64,000 bases of DNA from VAZQ01 sp963725065 (GCA_963725065.1 CAVRXD010000027.1:1-64000); one strand, 5' to 3'; shown: positions 7,727-17,167, counted from the stretch's first letter. Numbers and translations are program-made. Notes: a model not told the origin generated them from the sequence alone.

Positions 7727-8788
7727 TCACGAGGCTGCTCCCCCGACGGCGCGGGGTGGAACCGCCTCGCGCTGGTGGCGCGTGAGGCTGCGGCCGATCT
7801 TGGCGAGCAATTCGCGTCGCACCATGTCGTAGCCCAGGTCGACGGCGCAGGCGAAACCTTCCGCATCCGTGTCGCCGTGGCTCTTGATGACGATGCCGTT
7901 GAGACCGAGGAAAACGCCGCCGTTCGACTTGCGCGGATCCATCTTCTGGTTGAGCGCGCGGAACGCGCCGCGCGCCAGCAGGTAGCCGAGCTTCCTGATC
8001 GGCGAGCGGTTCAGCTCGTGCTTGAGCAATTGGCCGAGCTGCCGTGCGGTGCCCTCCGCCGCCTTGAGCGCGATATTTCCGGAAAACCCCTCGGTCACCA
8101 CCACGTCCACCGTCCCCTTGCCGATATCGCTGCCCTCGACGAAGCCGAGATACTCGAACTGCGGCCATTGTCCGGCGCGCAGGATTTGCCCGGCCTCGCG
8201 GACCTCCTCGAGCCCCTTCACCTCCTCCACGCCGATATTGAGGAGCCCGACCGTCGGCCGGTCGAGACCGAATAGCACTCCCGCCATGGCGCTGCCCATA
8301 GCGGCCATGTCGACCAGATTCCCGGCATCGGCGCCAATCGAGGCGCCGAGGTCGAGCACGATCGAGCGCCCCCTCAGTGTCGGCCAGATGGCCGCAATGG
8401 CCGGCCGTTCGATCCCTGCCATGGTCCGCAGGTCGATCTTGGCCATCGCCATCAACGCACCGGTATTGCCGGCGGAGACCGCCACGTCCGCTTCGCCCTT
8501 CTTCACGGCATCGACGGCGAGCCACATGGAGGATCTTCGTCGTCCCTTGCGCAGTGCCTGGCTGGGCTTGTCATGCATCTGCACCACGACATCGGTGTGC
8601 ACCAGGTCCGAAGCGGCCTTGAGATTCGGGCGGGCAGCGAGCAACGGCTCGAGTTCGGCGCGGTCGCCGAACAGCAAAAACTCGATGTCGGGATGACGCT
8701 GGAGGGACAGTTCCGCTCCGGGAACCACAACCGCTGCCCCATGGTCACCCCCCATGGCGTCGAGCGCGATACGGACTTTATGGGGCAT
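7727..8788 (-). CDS. plsX: Phosphate acyltransferase PlsX, 353 aa
   Basis: PlsX converts acyl-ACP to acyl-phosphate for phospholipid synthesis. It begins MPHKVRIALDAMGGDHGAAV, the family's N-terminal signature, and contains SAGNTGALMA and the VVTEGFSGNIALKAAEG region. The start at 8788 was chosen over an upstream in-frame ATG at 8821 because the family begins directly with this signature. It is transcribed with fabH and ihfA downstream and a DUF177 gene upstream. Confidence 0.96.
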   Translation of the reverse strand: MPHKVRIALDAMGGDHGAAVVVPGAELSLQRHPDIEFLLFGDRAELEPLLAARPNLKAASDLVHTDVVVQMHDKPSQALRKGRRRSSMWLAVDAVKKGEADVAVSAGNTGALMAMAKIDLRTMAGIERPAIAAIWPTLRGRSIVLDLGASIGADAGNLVDMAAMGSAMAGVLFGLDRPTVGLLNIGVEEVKGLEEVREAGQILRAGQWPQFEYLGFVEGSDIGKGTVDVVVTEGFSGNIALKAAEGTARQLGQLLKHELNRSPIRKLGYLLARGAFRALNQKMDPRKSNGGVFLGLNGIVIKSHGDTDAEGFACAVDLGYDMVRRELLAKIGRSLTRHQREAVPPRAVGGAAS

Positions 8789-8841
8789 GGCGCGACCATA
8801 CCGTGTCGGTGGGAGACGCAACAGGGGGCCGGATACTCACG

Positions 8842-9444
8842 CTATTTGCCGCCCCGCCCCTTCTTGAGCTCCGCCAGTGCCGCGAACGGATGCGCCGCCT
8901 CCTCGCTGGAGGGCGGCAGTTCCAAGACCGCATCCGGCTTGCGCGGATACGGGTCGAGGCCCAGCACCAGGAATTCGGTCGCAATCGCGCCTAGGTCGAT
9001 CGCGCCGCCGATCAGCGGCTCCGGCGCATCCTCGAGCGGCACCTCGACCTCTCCGACGTGTTCGTCGAAGGACGACGCGGCGGCGGGGACGAAGGCGATG
9101 TCGATGTCTTCGTCCACCTCGTTCTCGAGCGGTTCGAGCGTGACCACGCAGGTCTGGACCACGGTTGCCGACACGCGGCCGACCACGTGCAGACCGCTGC
9201 GGCCGCGACGGGTCACGTCGAAGCCGGCCTCGAGGCGCGGCAAGCCGGCAAGCCCGGCGAGCGTCGCGACCGCTGCCCGCGTCTGCGCATCGGCGACGAG
9301 ATCGACACGGCGTCCGGCTTCGGAGACCTCGCTGACTGCGAGCGGCACGCTCCAGGCGCGCGCGGGTACGCTTTCATCGCCCGCAGCCCTTGCACCACTG
9401 ATACCCCTAGCACCCCTTGGCATGGTTGCGTCCTCGGCCATCAC
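8842..9444 (-). CDS. DUF177 / YceD-family protein, about 200 aa
   Basis: The middle and C-terminal parts (VVQTCVVTLEPLENEVDEDIDI, then IGGAIDLGAIATEFLVLGLDPYPRKPD) match the DUF177 (YceD) family, which in other bacteria affects 23S rRNA accumulation. rpmF often follows it elsewhere; here plsX follows directly. It overlaps the upstream chaperone gene by four bases (ATGA), which implies translational coupling. An internal Met (MPRGARG) is an alternative start. Confidence 0.9.
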   Translation of the reverse strand: MMAEDATMPRGARGISGARAAGDESVPARAWSVPLAVSEVSEAGRRVDLVADAQTRAAVATLAGLAGLPRLEAGFDVTRRGRSGLHVVGRVSATVVQTCVVTLEPLENEVDEDIDIAFVPAAASSFDEHVGEVEVPLEDAPEPLIGGAIDLGAIATEFLVLGLDPYPRKPDAVLELPPSSEEAAHPFAALAELKKGRGGK

Positions 9445-9983
9445 GCGCGCGACGGCACCTGCTCCGGATCGGGAAAGGCGAGTTGCGCACGCTCAAATCC
9501 ATTCTGCGCGGCGAGCCCGCGCACGACCTCCCGCACATATGCCGCGAGCCGGTCCGCGCCAACGCCGTCCGATCCGTCGGCAAATACATTGCGCCGCAGG
9601 GCGGCGGCAAGCGGTTGTTCATCGGCCGCAACAAGCGCCTGACGGTAGGTCTCCTGCCGGCCGTAGAAGGCTTCCCCGATCCGGCGCATTTTGCGCGGGA
9701 CCGCGAGATCCCCCACACCCATTTCGCGCATGCTTTCGTCCATGTCGCGACAGAATTGATCAAAAATTCCCTGGCCCAGCGCGCGCACCGTCGCCGGCTC
9801 GCGCTCGAGACGCTGCAGAATGAGCACCGCGTGGAGCATGATCATTTCCAGGCGGCCGTTGACTGTATCCGGGACCCCGTAGACTTGGTAAAAGGCGCGC
9901 GTTCGCGCCTGTGCCACGATCGTGCCATAGAGGCACGCGATGGTGTCGACCGGCGGGGTGCGGCGAAATAGGCGCAATATCAT
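9441..9983 (-). CDS. Ubiquinol-cytochrome c chaperone family protein (CBP3/UQCC1-like), 180 aa
   Basis: The sequence contains YGTIVAQARTRAFYQVYGVPD near the N-terminus and FDQFCRDMDESMREMGVGDL in the middle, hallmarks of the bacterial homologues of mitochondrial CBP3, which assists cytochrome bc1 assembly. It is the first gene of the DUF177-plsX-fabH-ihfA-merR run and is divergent from bamE, with about 110 bases between them. Confidence 0.92.
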   Translation of the reverse strand: MILRLFRRTPPVDTIACLYGTIVAQARTRAFYQVYGVPDTVNGRLEMIMLHAVLILQRLEREPATVRALGQGIFDQFCRDMDESMREMGVGDLAVPRKMRRIGEAFYGRQETYRQALVAADEQPLAAALRRNVFADGSDGVGADRLAAYVREVVRGLAAQNGFERAQLAFPDPEQVPSRA

Positions 9984-10095
9984 CGGGTTAGTGGCGGCGC
10001 AGGGCCGTATGCTAAAGGATCGATTGGCACGTGTGGCTCGCCGCGTAAGTCAAGACGCCAGCGAATGCAACCGTGATATGGGGATCGCGTATCGC

Positions 10096-10536
10096 ATGAC
10101 CAGACCGACTCGCCGGCCTCGCAGGGCTGCCGCCGGTATTGCGGCAACGGTGGCGCTTGGCCTGTTGCTCGGGGGCTGCTTCTCGGAAACCTACCAGCGC
10201 GGCTACATCGTCCCGGACGGGGCGCTGGAACAGATTCCGATCGGCTCGACTCAGGAGCAGGTCCTGATCGTGCTCGGGACGCCGTCGACGGTCGCGACCG
10301 TGAGCGGCGAGGCGTTCTACTACATTTCCCAGCGCTCGGAACGGCCGATCGGATTCATGCCGCAGCAGGTGGTCGACCAGCGGGTCGTCGCCATCTATTT
10401 CGACAAAGGCCGCCGCGTGGAGCGGCTCGCCAATTACGGCTTGAAGGATGGCAAGGTGTTCGACTTCGTGAGCCGCACCACGCCGACCGGCGGCAAGGAC
10501 TACGCCTACGTCAACGCCATGTTCAAGCTGTTCTAG
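10096..10536 (+). CDS. bamE: Outer membrane protein assembly factor BamE (SmpA/OmlA lipoprotein), 146 aa
   Basis: It has a lipoprotein signal with lipobox LLGGC, followed by a BamE fold: ALEQIPIGSTQEQVLIVLGT and AFYYISQRSERPIGFMPQQV. BamE is an outer-membrane lipoprotein of the BAM complex that inserts beta-barrel proteins. The start may be 10096 or an in-frame ATG at 10078; neither has a strong ribosome binding site. It is followed by a strong bidirectional terminator. Confidence 0.92.
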   Translation: MTRPTRRPRRAAAGIAATVALGLLLGGCFSETYQRGYIVPDGALEQIPIGSTQEQVLIVLGTPSTVATVSGEAFYYISQRSERPIGFMPQQVVDQRVVAIYFDKGRRVERLANYGLKDGKVFDFVSRTTPTGGKDYAYVNAMFKLF

Positions 10537-10570
10537 GCCAGCCTCACCGCGATCCTTCATCGTACGCGAC

Positions 10571-10607
10571 AAAAAATCCCCGCGGCGTCGCCGCGGGGAT
10601 TTTTTTG
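10571..10607. terminator. Bidirectional Rho-independent terminator between bamE and hppA
   Basis: The inverted repeat ATCCCCGCGGC-GTC-GCCGCGGGGAT is flanked by A6 on the left and T7 on the right, so it ends in a U-tract on both strands. It sits between the convergent genes bamE (+) and hppA (-), 13 bases from the hppA stop. Confidence 0.93.
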
Positions 10608-10619
10608 CCGTCAAGCGGA

Positions 10620-12752
10620 TCAGCGCCAGTGCGAGAGCACCGCGAGCAGCAGCAGCGCCACGATATTGGTGATCTTGATCATCGGATTGACCGCCGGACC
10701 GGCCGTGTCCTTGTACGGATCGCCGACGGTGTCGCCGGTGACCGCCGCCTTGTGCGGCTCCGAGCCCTTGCCGCCGTAATGCCCGTCTTCGATGTATTTC
10801 TTGGCGTTGTCCCAGGCGCCGCCGCCTGAGGTCATCGAGATCGCGACGAACAGGCCGGTGACGATCACGCCGAGCAGCATGGCGCCCACCGCGGAAAACG
10901 CCGCCGACTTGCCGGCGAGCCCGCCGCCGGCGATCCAGTAAATCAGGAAGTAGACCACGATCGGCGAAAGCACCGGCAGCAGCGAGGGAATGATCATCTC
11001 CTTGATCGCGGCGCGGGTCAGCAGATCGACGGCGCGGCCGTAATCGGGCTTGTCAGTGCCCTGCATGATCCCCGGCTTTTCGCGAAACTGCCGGCGCACC
11101 TCCTCCACGATCGCAGACGCCGCGCGGCCGACCGCGGTCATGCCCATGGCGCCGAACAGATAGGGCAGCAGCCCTCCGAACAGGAGGCCAGCCACCACGT
11201 ACGGATTGTTCAGCGAGAAATCGAGCTGCACATTTTGGAAGTACGGATACTTGGCCGCGTTCGCGATGAAGAATTTCAGGTCTTCGTTGTAGGCCGCGAA
11301 CAAGACCAGCGCGCCCAGGCCGGCCGAGCCGATGGCGTAGCCCTTGGTCACCGCCTTGGTGGTGTTGCCGACCGCGTCGAGCGCGTCGGTCGATTTGCGC
11401 ACCTCCTTGGGTAGGCCCGCCATCTCGGCAATGCCACCGGCATTGTCGGTCACCGGACCAAACGCGTCGAGCGCCACGATCATGCCGGCGAGCGCCAGCA
11501 TTGTGGTCACCGCGATGGCGATGCCGAACAGGCCGGCAAGCTTGTAGGTGGCAAGGATGCCGACGATGATCACGATGGCGGGAAGCGCCGTCGCTTCGAG
11601 CGAAATGGCCAAGCCTTGAATCACATTGGTGCCGTGGCCGGTGACTGAGGCTTTGGCGATCGACTGCACCGGACGGAAATTGGTGCCGGTGTAGTACTCG
11701 GTGATCCAGATGATCAGCCCGGTCACGAGCAGGCCGACGACACCGCAGAGAAACAGATTGGTGCCGCTGTACGATTGGCCAGGCACGGTGGCAAAACCGA
11801 CCAGAAGATACGTGACCAGCGCCACGCCGGCGAGCGAAAGTAGGCCGGTCACGATCAGGCCGCGGTATAGCGCGCCCATGATCGACTGATCGGACCCGAG
11901 CTTGACGAAAAACGTGCCGATGATGGAGGTGATGATGCAGATGCCGCCGATGGCGAGCGGATAAGTCATCATCTTGAGCAACACGTCGGGGCCAACGCTG
12001 CGAAAGAAGATCGCTGCCAGCACCATGGTGGCGACCGACGTCACCGCATAGGTCTCGAACAGGTCGGCCGCCATGCCGGCGCAATCGCCGACGTTATCGC
12101 CCACATTGTCGGCGATGGTCGCGGGATTGCGCGGATCATCCTCAGGGATGCCGGCCTCGACCTTGCCGACGAGGTCTCCGCCCACATCGGCGCCTTTGGT
12201 GAAGATGCCGCCGCCAAGGCGGGCGAAGATCGAGATCAGCGATGCCCCGAATCCCAGCGCCACGAGCGCGTCGATGACGGTGCGGTCATCGGGGGCCAAA
12301 TGCCGCGGACCGATGAGATACCAGAAATAGAGGGTGACCCCGAGAAGCGCCAGGCCGGCGACCAAAAGACCGGTAATGGCGCCCGCCTTGAACGCGAGCT
12401 CGAGGCCGTCGGCGAGCGAGCGGATCGCGGCCTGGGCGGTGCGGACATTGGCGCGCACTGAGACGTTCATGCCGATGAAGCCGGCGGCACCCGAGAGAAC
12501 CGCGCCGATCAGGAATCCGAACGCCACCAGCCAGCCGAGGAAGTACGCAAGGATGAAAAAGATGACCACGCCGACGATGCCGATCGTGGTGTATTGGCGC
12601 TTGAGATAGGCCTGCGCGCCTTCGCGTACCGCCGCCGCGATCTCCTGCATCCGCGCGTTGCCCGGATCCGCCTCGAGCACGGAACGAGCCGCCCACGCGG
12701 CGTAGATGATGGCGAGCACGCCGCAAAGGACGATCAGCCAGAGAGCCGTCAT
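10620..12752 (-). CDS. hppA: Membrane-bound proton-translocating pyrophosphatase, 710 aa
   Basis: This integral-membrane enzyme couples hydrolysis of pyrophosphate to H+ export and has about 16 transmembrane helices. Substrate motifs are intact: DVGGDLVGKVEAGIPEDDPR, NVGDNVGDCAGMAADLFE and the C-terminal KKYIEDG region. The GNTTKAVTKG motif has Lys where K+-dependent enzymes have Ala, so the K+-independent subclass is inferred. ATG at 12752 starts the first membrane helix (MTALWLIVLCG). Confidence 0.97.
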   Translation of the reverse strand: MTALWLIVLCGVLAIIYAAWAARSVLEADPGNARMQEIAAAVREGAQAYLKRQYTTIGIVGVVIFFILAYFLGWLVAFGFLIGAVLSGAAGFIGMNVSVRANVRTAQAAIRSLADGLELAFKAGAITGLLVAGLALLGVTLYFWYLIGPRHLAPDDRTVIDALVALGFGASLISIFARLGGGIFTKGADVGGDLVGKVEAGIPEDDPRNPATIADNVGDNVGDCAGMAADLFETYAVTSVATMVLAAIFFRSVGPDVLLKMMTYPLAIGGICIITSIIGTFFVKLGSDQSIMGALYRGLIVTGLLSLAGVALVTYLLVGFATVPGQSYSGTNLFLCGVVGLLVTGLIIWITEYYTGTNFRPVQSIAKASVTGHGTNVIQGLAISLEATALPAIVIIVGILATYKLAGLFGIAIAVTTMLALAGMIVALDAFGPVTDNAGGIAEMAGLPKEVRKSTDALDAVGNTTKAVTKGYAIGSAGLGALVLFAAYNEDLKFFIANAAKYPYFQNVQLDFSLNNPYVVAGLLFGGLLPYLFGAMGMTAVGRAASAIVEEVRRQFREKPGIMQGTDKPDYGRAVDLLTRAAIKEMIIPSLLPVLSPIVVYFLIYWIAGGGLAGKSAAFSAVGAMLLGVIVTGLFVAISMTSGGGAWDNAKKYIEDGHYGGKGSEPHKAAVTGDTVGDPYKDTAGPAVNPMIKITNIVALLLLAVLSHWR

Positions 12753-12982
12753 TGTAGAAACCCCAGTTTTGTGAAGCGTACCGGGCAAGAAGACCATTGC
12801 ACGGTCGCCGCTACGCCGAGCCAACTGGTCGCCCAAAGCCCCGGCCGAAAGTGGCGCGGACATTGCCAAAAACAGCCCTGCGACGCAACGCTCGAAAACG
12901 CCCGGATTTGTTGAATTCTGCGGAGCTCAGCGTACCAAACGGCAGGGAAACCGCCGGGCGAGACGTGGCCCCGCGACCCAGC

Positions 12983-14158
12983 TCACCAGTTGAGGGCCGG
13001 GCGCACCTTCGGCAGCGTCGTGGTTGACGGCCTGCTGGGTCCGCCCACCTGCATCTTGCGAACGTCTCTCTCCATCTCGAGGCAGGTGAGCCACTCCACA
13101 TAGCTCGGGAGGTAGACGTCCGACCGCATGCAGCGCGATTTGTCGACCGCCGAATACGTTGCCCGGTCCTTGATGATCTGCTCTCGGGCCTTTTGCTCCG
13201 AGTTCAGGCACCCCTTCACGTCCTGATCGGTGGTGCTTCCGCCCAGCAGGCTCACCATCACGCCGGCGGCGGCCTGGCAGGTTTTTTGAATGTCGACAGT
13301 CGGCACCTCTCTTCGTCCCTGCGCATCGATCGTGGCGACGCGCTGACGCGCTTCGGCCGCATACGCGCCGGTGCCGAAATTCTGCAGATACGTACTGTAG
13401 GCCGAAGAGGTGCCGGCCTTCTGGGCATCCGCCCAGGCCTTGTCGTCCGCGGCCTTGCGTGCCTCCGCCTCGAGCGTGGTCGCGCGCTGGCGCGCCTCGG
13501 CCACGTGCGCGCCGGAAGCGAAATTCTGGATATAGCCGTTGAAGGCCGCGGCGGTGTTCGTGCGCTGGGCGTCGGTCCAAGCCTTCTCGTCCGCGTCCTT
13601 GCGCGCCTGCTCATCGAGCGCTGCAATGCGCGCACGCGCCTCGGCCGCATGCCCGCCGGACGCGTAGCTCTGCAGATAGGTATTGAACGCCGCCACCGTG
13701 CCGGCGCGGTCGGCGTCCGCCCAAGCCTTGTCGTCCAGGGCCTTGCGGGCCTGTTCGTTGAGTGCGGTGATGCGCTGGCGCGCCTCCGCCACGTGCGCAC
13801 CGGAAGCGAAATTCTGGATGTAGCTGTTGAAGGCCGAAACGGTCCCGGCGCGCTGGGCATCGGCCCAGGCCTTCTCGTCCGCCTGCTTGCGGGCCTGCTC
13901 GTTGAGGGCGGCGACCCGTTCGCGCGCCTCCGCCACGTGCGCGCCGGAAGCGAAATTCTGGATGTAGCCGTTGAAGGCCGCGGCGGTACCGGCGCTGACC
14001 GCTTCCGTCCAGGCCTTCTCGTCGGCGTCCTTGCGCGACTGCTCGTCCGAGGCGGATTGCTGCTGCCCGGGAGGCTGTTGGGACTCCGACTGCTGGCCGC
14101 ACGCGGAAAGAAGAGCGGCGCCGGCAATGGCCACAACCGCCAGTCTCAGACATGCCAT
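12983..14158 (-). CDS. Lipoprotein with five 48-residue tandem repeats, 391 aa
   Basis: The signal peptide has lipobox LLSAC (Cys20), so it is a probable outer- or inner-membrane lipoprotein. Residues about 39-280 are five tandem units of exactly 48 residues, with Trp at 50, 98, 146, 194 and 242. Each has the pattern DEKAW..A..AGT..AFN.YIQNFASGAHVAEAR.R...L. Such W-A-Y-G-EAR units occur in helical-repeat regions of surface and caspase-like proteins and probably mediate protein contacts. The C-terminal 110 residues hold four cysteines (TCQAAAG, GCLNSE, RCMRSD, TCLEME) and no known domain. An alternative ATG is at 14200. Function unknown. Confidence 0.75.
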   Translation of the reverse strand: MACLRLAVVAIAGAALLSACGQQSESQQPPGQQQSASDEQSRKDADEKAWTEAVSAGTAAAFNGYIQNFASGAHVAEARERVAALNEQARKQADEKAWADAQRAGTVSAFNSYIQNFASGAHVAEARQRITALNEQARKALDDKAWADADRAGTVAAFNTYLQSYASGGHAAEARARIAALDEQARKDADEKAWTDAQRTNTAAAFNGYIQNFASGAHVAEARQRATTLEAEARKAADDKAWADAQKAGTSSAYSTYLQNFGTGAYAAEARQRVATIDAQGRREVPTVDIQKTCQAAAGVMVSLLGGSTTDQDVKGCLNSEQKAREQIIKDRATYSAVDKSRCMRSDVYLPSYVEWLTCLEMERDVRKMQVGGPSRPSTTTLPKVRPALNW

Positions 14159-14517
14159 GCGGGCAACGGATCCGGGCGCGGGAGGCAGATCACCGTTCAT
14201 GGCCGCACTGTTGTCCGGTTTGCACGCTCGCCTCGGGCTGTGTTGCGAATTCAATATGTCCCGAAATATCGGTACCGTCAAAGATAGGTGGCTATGCGCA
14301 GTTTCCAAGCGTCGTGGGCCGCGGCACTTCGCGCCAGGAGCAGCGACTCACCGGTGCGGAATTGAAAGTGCGTGCCCGCGCCAAGCAAAAGGGCGAAGCA
14401 AAGGTCCAAGCAAAAGGGCCAAGCACCTGCCGCTACGCGCGGTGTTTGGCCCCCTTTAGCTTGGAGCAGGACGACTGGCTCTGCAGCGGACCGTGGTTGG
14501 CCCGCCTCGCCGCAATA
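14159..14517. other. Gene-free stretch with a long imperfect hairpin
   Basis: No convincing gene is present between the lipoprotein start and the 3' end of the upstream secreted-protein gene, both on the minus strand. The stretch carries the upstream region of the lipoprotein gene and an AAGCAAAAGGG-rich tandem and inverted repeat at 14381-14464. Confidence 0.5.
14381..14464. repeat. Direct repeat plus imperfect hairpin
   Basis: CCAAGCAAAAGGGC occurs at 14381-14394 and again at 14406-14419. The second copy begins a 22-base arm (14406-14427, ending CCAAGCACC) that pairs with GGTGTTTGG...CTTTAGCTTGG at 14441-14464 around a 13-base loop. It lies 54 bases past the stop of the minus-strand secreted-protein gene. 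It could be a weak terminator, an RNA stabiliser or a dispersed repeat. Confidence 0.5.
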
Positions 14518-14871
14518 TCAGCGGCGACGGCGACGGGGCGGCGGAGCGGGCGGCGGCTCCGGTGCGCGCTTCCATATGGTCCCGTTGTCAAATTGAATGA
14601 CCATGCCATCCGGGGAGTAGATCGCGCCGAGATTGGCCCTCGCGATCCAGATGCGCCCCGGGTAGTCCACCCAGGCGCGGGACGCTTGGCCGGCCTCGTT
14701 GACCATGTTGAGTTCCCAGCCGTTCTGGGTGACGAAGGCGAAGTCGCCCGGGCGGACGGTCACGCAGCCCTGAATGCACTGATATGGGCCGGTCAGATTC
14801 ACGCCTTGCGCAGACGCCTCGGTTGCGACCAACGCTGCCGACATGGCAATCGCACCTAGTACAATTCTCAT
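14518..14871 (-). CDS. Secreted hypothetical protein, 117 aa
   Basis: ATG at 14871 is preceded by GGAGAAGGCG. Signal peptide MRIVLGAIAMSAALVATEASAQG; the mature domain contains GPYQCIQGCVTVRPGDFAFV, NMVNEAGQASRAWVDYPGRI and IYSPDGMVIQFDNGTIWKR, then a Pro/Arg tail. This matches a family of uncharacterised periplasmic proteins that recurs in Bradyrhizobium-type genomes. Two Cys in YQCIQGC could form a disulfide. No function is known. Confidence 0.75.
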   Translation of the reverse strand: MRIVLGAIAMSAALVATEASAQGVNLTGPYQCIQGCVTVRPGDFAFVTQNGWELNMVNEAGQASRAWVDYPGRIWIARANLGAIYSPDGMVIQFDNGTIWKRAPEPPPAPPPRRRRR

Positions 14872-15196
14872 CGCCTTCTCCTGAGTCACTGTTGACCAAC
14901 GGCTCGCATCGGAGCTCGCGGCAAACTGGTGCGGCGTAAGCTTCACATGCCAGCCTCCGGCCGCCAACGGGTGGGACCGTTTGCGCCGTTCTCTAGCCTC
15001 TTTCTGGAACGTTTCCCCCGAGGCGACAAGATCGCTCACGGGTGCAAGCGCAGCTTTGATGAGCTGTGATTAACGGCTGTGGGCTGGCGCGTTGAAGCCG
15101 CGCGAGCCCATGGGAAACTGAGGCTCTTCATCGGATTCGGATGAATCGGATAAGCGGCCGTCGGTCAGATGATACCGCCGAGACCACACGTCGGCC
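14872..15196. other. Intergenic region upstream of the 117-aa secreted protein
   Basis: No gene is supported here. A short palindrome (GATTCGGATGAATC) lies near 15136, between the MFS stop and the promoter region of the secreted-protein gene. No clear terminator is seen. Confidence 0.4.
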
Positions 15197-16420
15197 TCAG
15201 ATCCGCCGTGGCGCTGGGCCTCGCAGTGCGCCCCAAAGCAGCAAGGCGATGGCCGCCAGCACGACCGGGAACACAACCTCGTTCACGGTGGCCCAGCCGA
15301 AGCTCGCCAGCAGCTGACCGGACGAGAACGAGCCGATGGCCATTGAGCCGAAGACGAGGAAATCATTGAACGCCTGCACCTTGTTGCGCTCGTTCGGCCG
15401 GTGACAGTGTGTGACCATGGTGGTGGCGCCGATAAAGGCGAAATTCCACCCCACTCCCAGCAGGGCGAGCCCTATCCAGAAATGCCAGAGCGAAATCCCG
15501 GCGATCCCGATTCCGGCGGCGACGAGGATCAACGCAAACCCCAAGCCGGCGATCCGCTCGAGCCCGAAGCGGCTGATGAGCGAGCCAGTGATGAAGCTCG
15601 GCGCATACATGCCGAGCACATGCCACTGCAGCCCGAGCGTCGCGTCCGTAATTGAATGATTGCACATGACCATGGCGAGCGGAGCCGAGGTCATCACCAT
15701 GTTCATCATCGAATAGGCCGCGACGCCGCAGGCCACCGCCACGATGAAGCGCGGCTCTCTGGCGATCTCGGAGAGTGGGCGGCCGTCACCGACGGCCGAG
15801 CGCGGCGGTGGCTTGGGTATGTTCACGAACATCAACACGCCGCCCGCGATCAGGGCGAGCGCTGACTGCCCGATATAGGTCGCGGCGAATAGATAGGGCG
15901 GCCAGGAATTCTGCGTCGCGATGACGAGTTGTGCTCCGACCACGCCAGCGAACACGCCACCGATCAGAACCCACGAAATCGCCTTTGGCCGGAACCCCTC
16001 GCTCGCGGTGTCGGCGGCCGCAAACCGATAGGACTGATGAGCCGACGCGTAGAAGCCGCTGAACACCGCGCCGACATTGAACAGGAGGAACGAGCCCTGC
16101 AGCACGGCAACGCAGCAGATCAACCCGGTCAGGACGCCGCAGACGGTACCGATCTGCAATGCGCTGCGCCGGCCCAGTCGCCGCGCCAGCGCGCCCATCG
16201 GCAAGGTCCCCATCCACATCCCAAGCACGAAGACGCTGATCGGGAGAGTTGCCAGTCCTTTGTCCGGAGCCAGCATGGTGCCGACGATGGCCGCTGTCGC
16301 AACCAGCACCGTATTGTTGCCGCCGGCCAATGCCTGCGCGATCGCCAGCACCAGCGAATTGCGCCGGGCGAGGCGGTCACCCGCAAGGGCATCTGCAACG
16401 GGTTCGGCAACAGCCGACAT
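15197..16420 (-). CDS. MFS transporter, 407 aa
   Basis: This is a twelve-helix major facilitator protein. The loop 2-3 signature appears as GALARRLGRRSALQIG, and the gene start is preceded by GGAGGACGTAA. The sequence SGFYASAHQSYRFAAADTA and the charged motif THCHRPNERNKVQAFNDF are typical of a clade of uncharacterised alphaproteobacterial MFS permeases. The substrate is unknown, and no neighbouring catabolic genes or regulator give a hint. Confidence 0.9.
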   Translation of the reverse strand: MSAVAEPVADALAGDRLARRNSLVLAIAQALAGGNNTVLVATAAIVGTMLAPDKGLATLPISVFVLGMWMGTLPMGALARRLGRRSALQIGTVCGVLTGLICCVAVLQGSFLLFNVGAVFSGFYASAHQSYRFAAADTASEGFRPKAISWVLIGGVFAGVVGAQLVIATQNSWPPYLFAATYIGQSALALIAGGVLMFVNIPKPPPRSAVGDGRPLSEIAREPRFIVAVACGVAAYSMMNMVMTSAPLAMVMCNHSITDATLGLQWHVLGMYAPSFITGSLISRFGLERIAGLGFALILVAAGIGIAGISLWHFWIGLALLGVGWNFAFIGATTMVTHCHRPNERNKVQAFNDFLVFGSMAIGSFSSGQLLASFGWATVNEVVFPVVLAAIALLLWGALRGPAPRRI

Positions 16421-16608
16421 TTACGTCCTCCGTAACCGGATGAGCGTAGAACAGTTTTGTTTTTTAGCGGGACGTCTGAGAAGAAACCAATACCCCGCGC
16501 GCAGGTCAGAAGTGCATGGCGCCCGGATGGCGGATCACCACCGAACGCGCCTGCGCCGGCCGCAACGCGCCGACCTGGCCCGCCGCCGCCATCAGCTCGC
16601 CTGGAAGG

Positions 16609-16860
16609 TTATTTCTGGGAGAGCGCGGCGTGCGCTTCGACCCATATGTTAGGCCGGGCGGTCGTCCGTTCCTCGCTAGGCTGATCAACGACTTTGCCCG
16701 ACGCATCGGCCTGCGGTGTCTCTTCGCGCATCTCTGCCATCAGGCCCTCAAGCGCAGCGAGCATCTCTTCGTATTTGAGAGTGACGCCGCTTTTCTCGGC
16801 CGTCGTTTCGGCGTCCGGCTGGCGTTGGAAATCGGTTGCGGCCTCCACAGTGGCACGCAT
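16609..16860 (-). CDS. Small acidic hypothetical protein, 83 aa
   Basis: MRATVEAATDFQRQPDAETT begins at 16860 with GGGAGGTGACC about 10 bases upstream. The protein is acidic and helical (YEEMLAALEGLMAEMREETP) with no signal peptide or known domain. Support is the ribosome binding site and composition only. Confidence 0.45.
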   Translation of the reverse strand: MRATVEAATDFQRQPDAETTAEKSGVTLKYEEMLAALEGLMAEMREETPQADASGKVVDQPSEERTTARPNIWVEAHAALSQK

Positions 16861-17167
16861 CAGCTGGTCACCTCCCGGAGCGGGAGGGCTCCCTAGTGGC
16901 GGCGGTGACCGTGAACGTGCTCGGGAGGTCACCACGCGGACAGCAATGGTGCCGCGCGACGGTTTACGCTTCGTTAACTTTCGTGATCGGCGGCCCCCAG
17001 GGGGTCACCGTGGTGCGGCAGGCTCGTCTCAGAACGTTTCAGGTCTGCCCCAAGTGGCGGACCCCTGCCCGGCAGGCTCCTGATGTGTCAAAACCGCCTG
17101 CGCCCGGCGGTTCCTACATGCTATGATCGGCGGCGGCACCCGTGGGAGGGGGCCCTCCATGTTAGGC

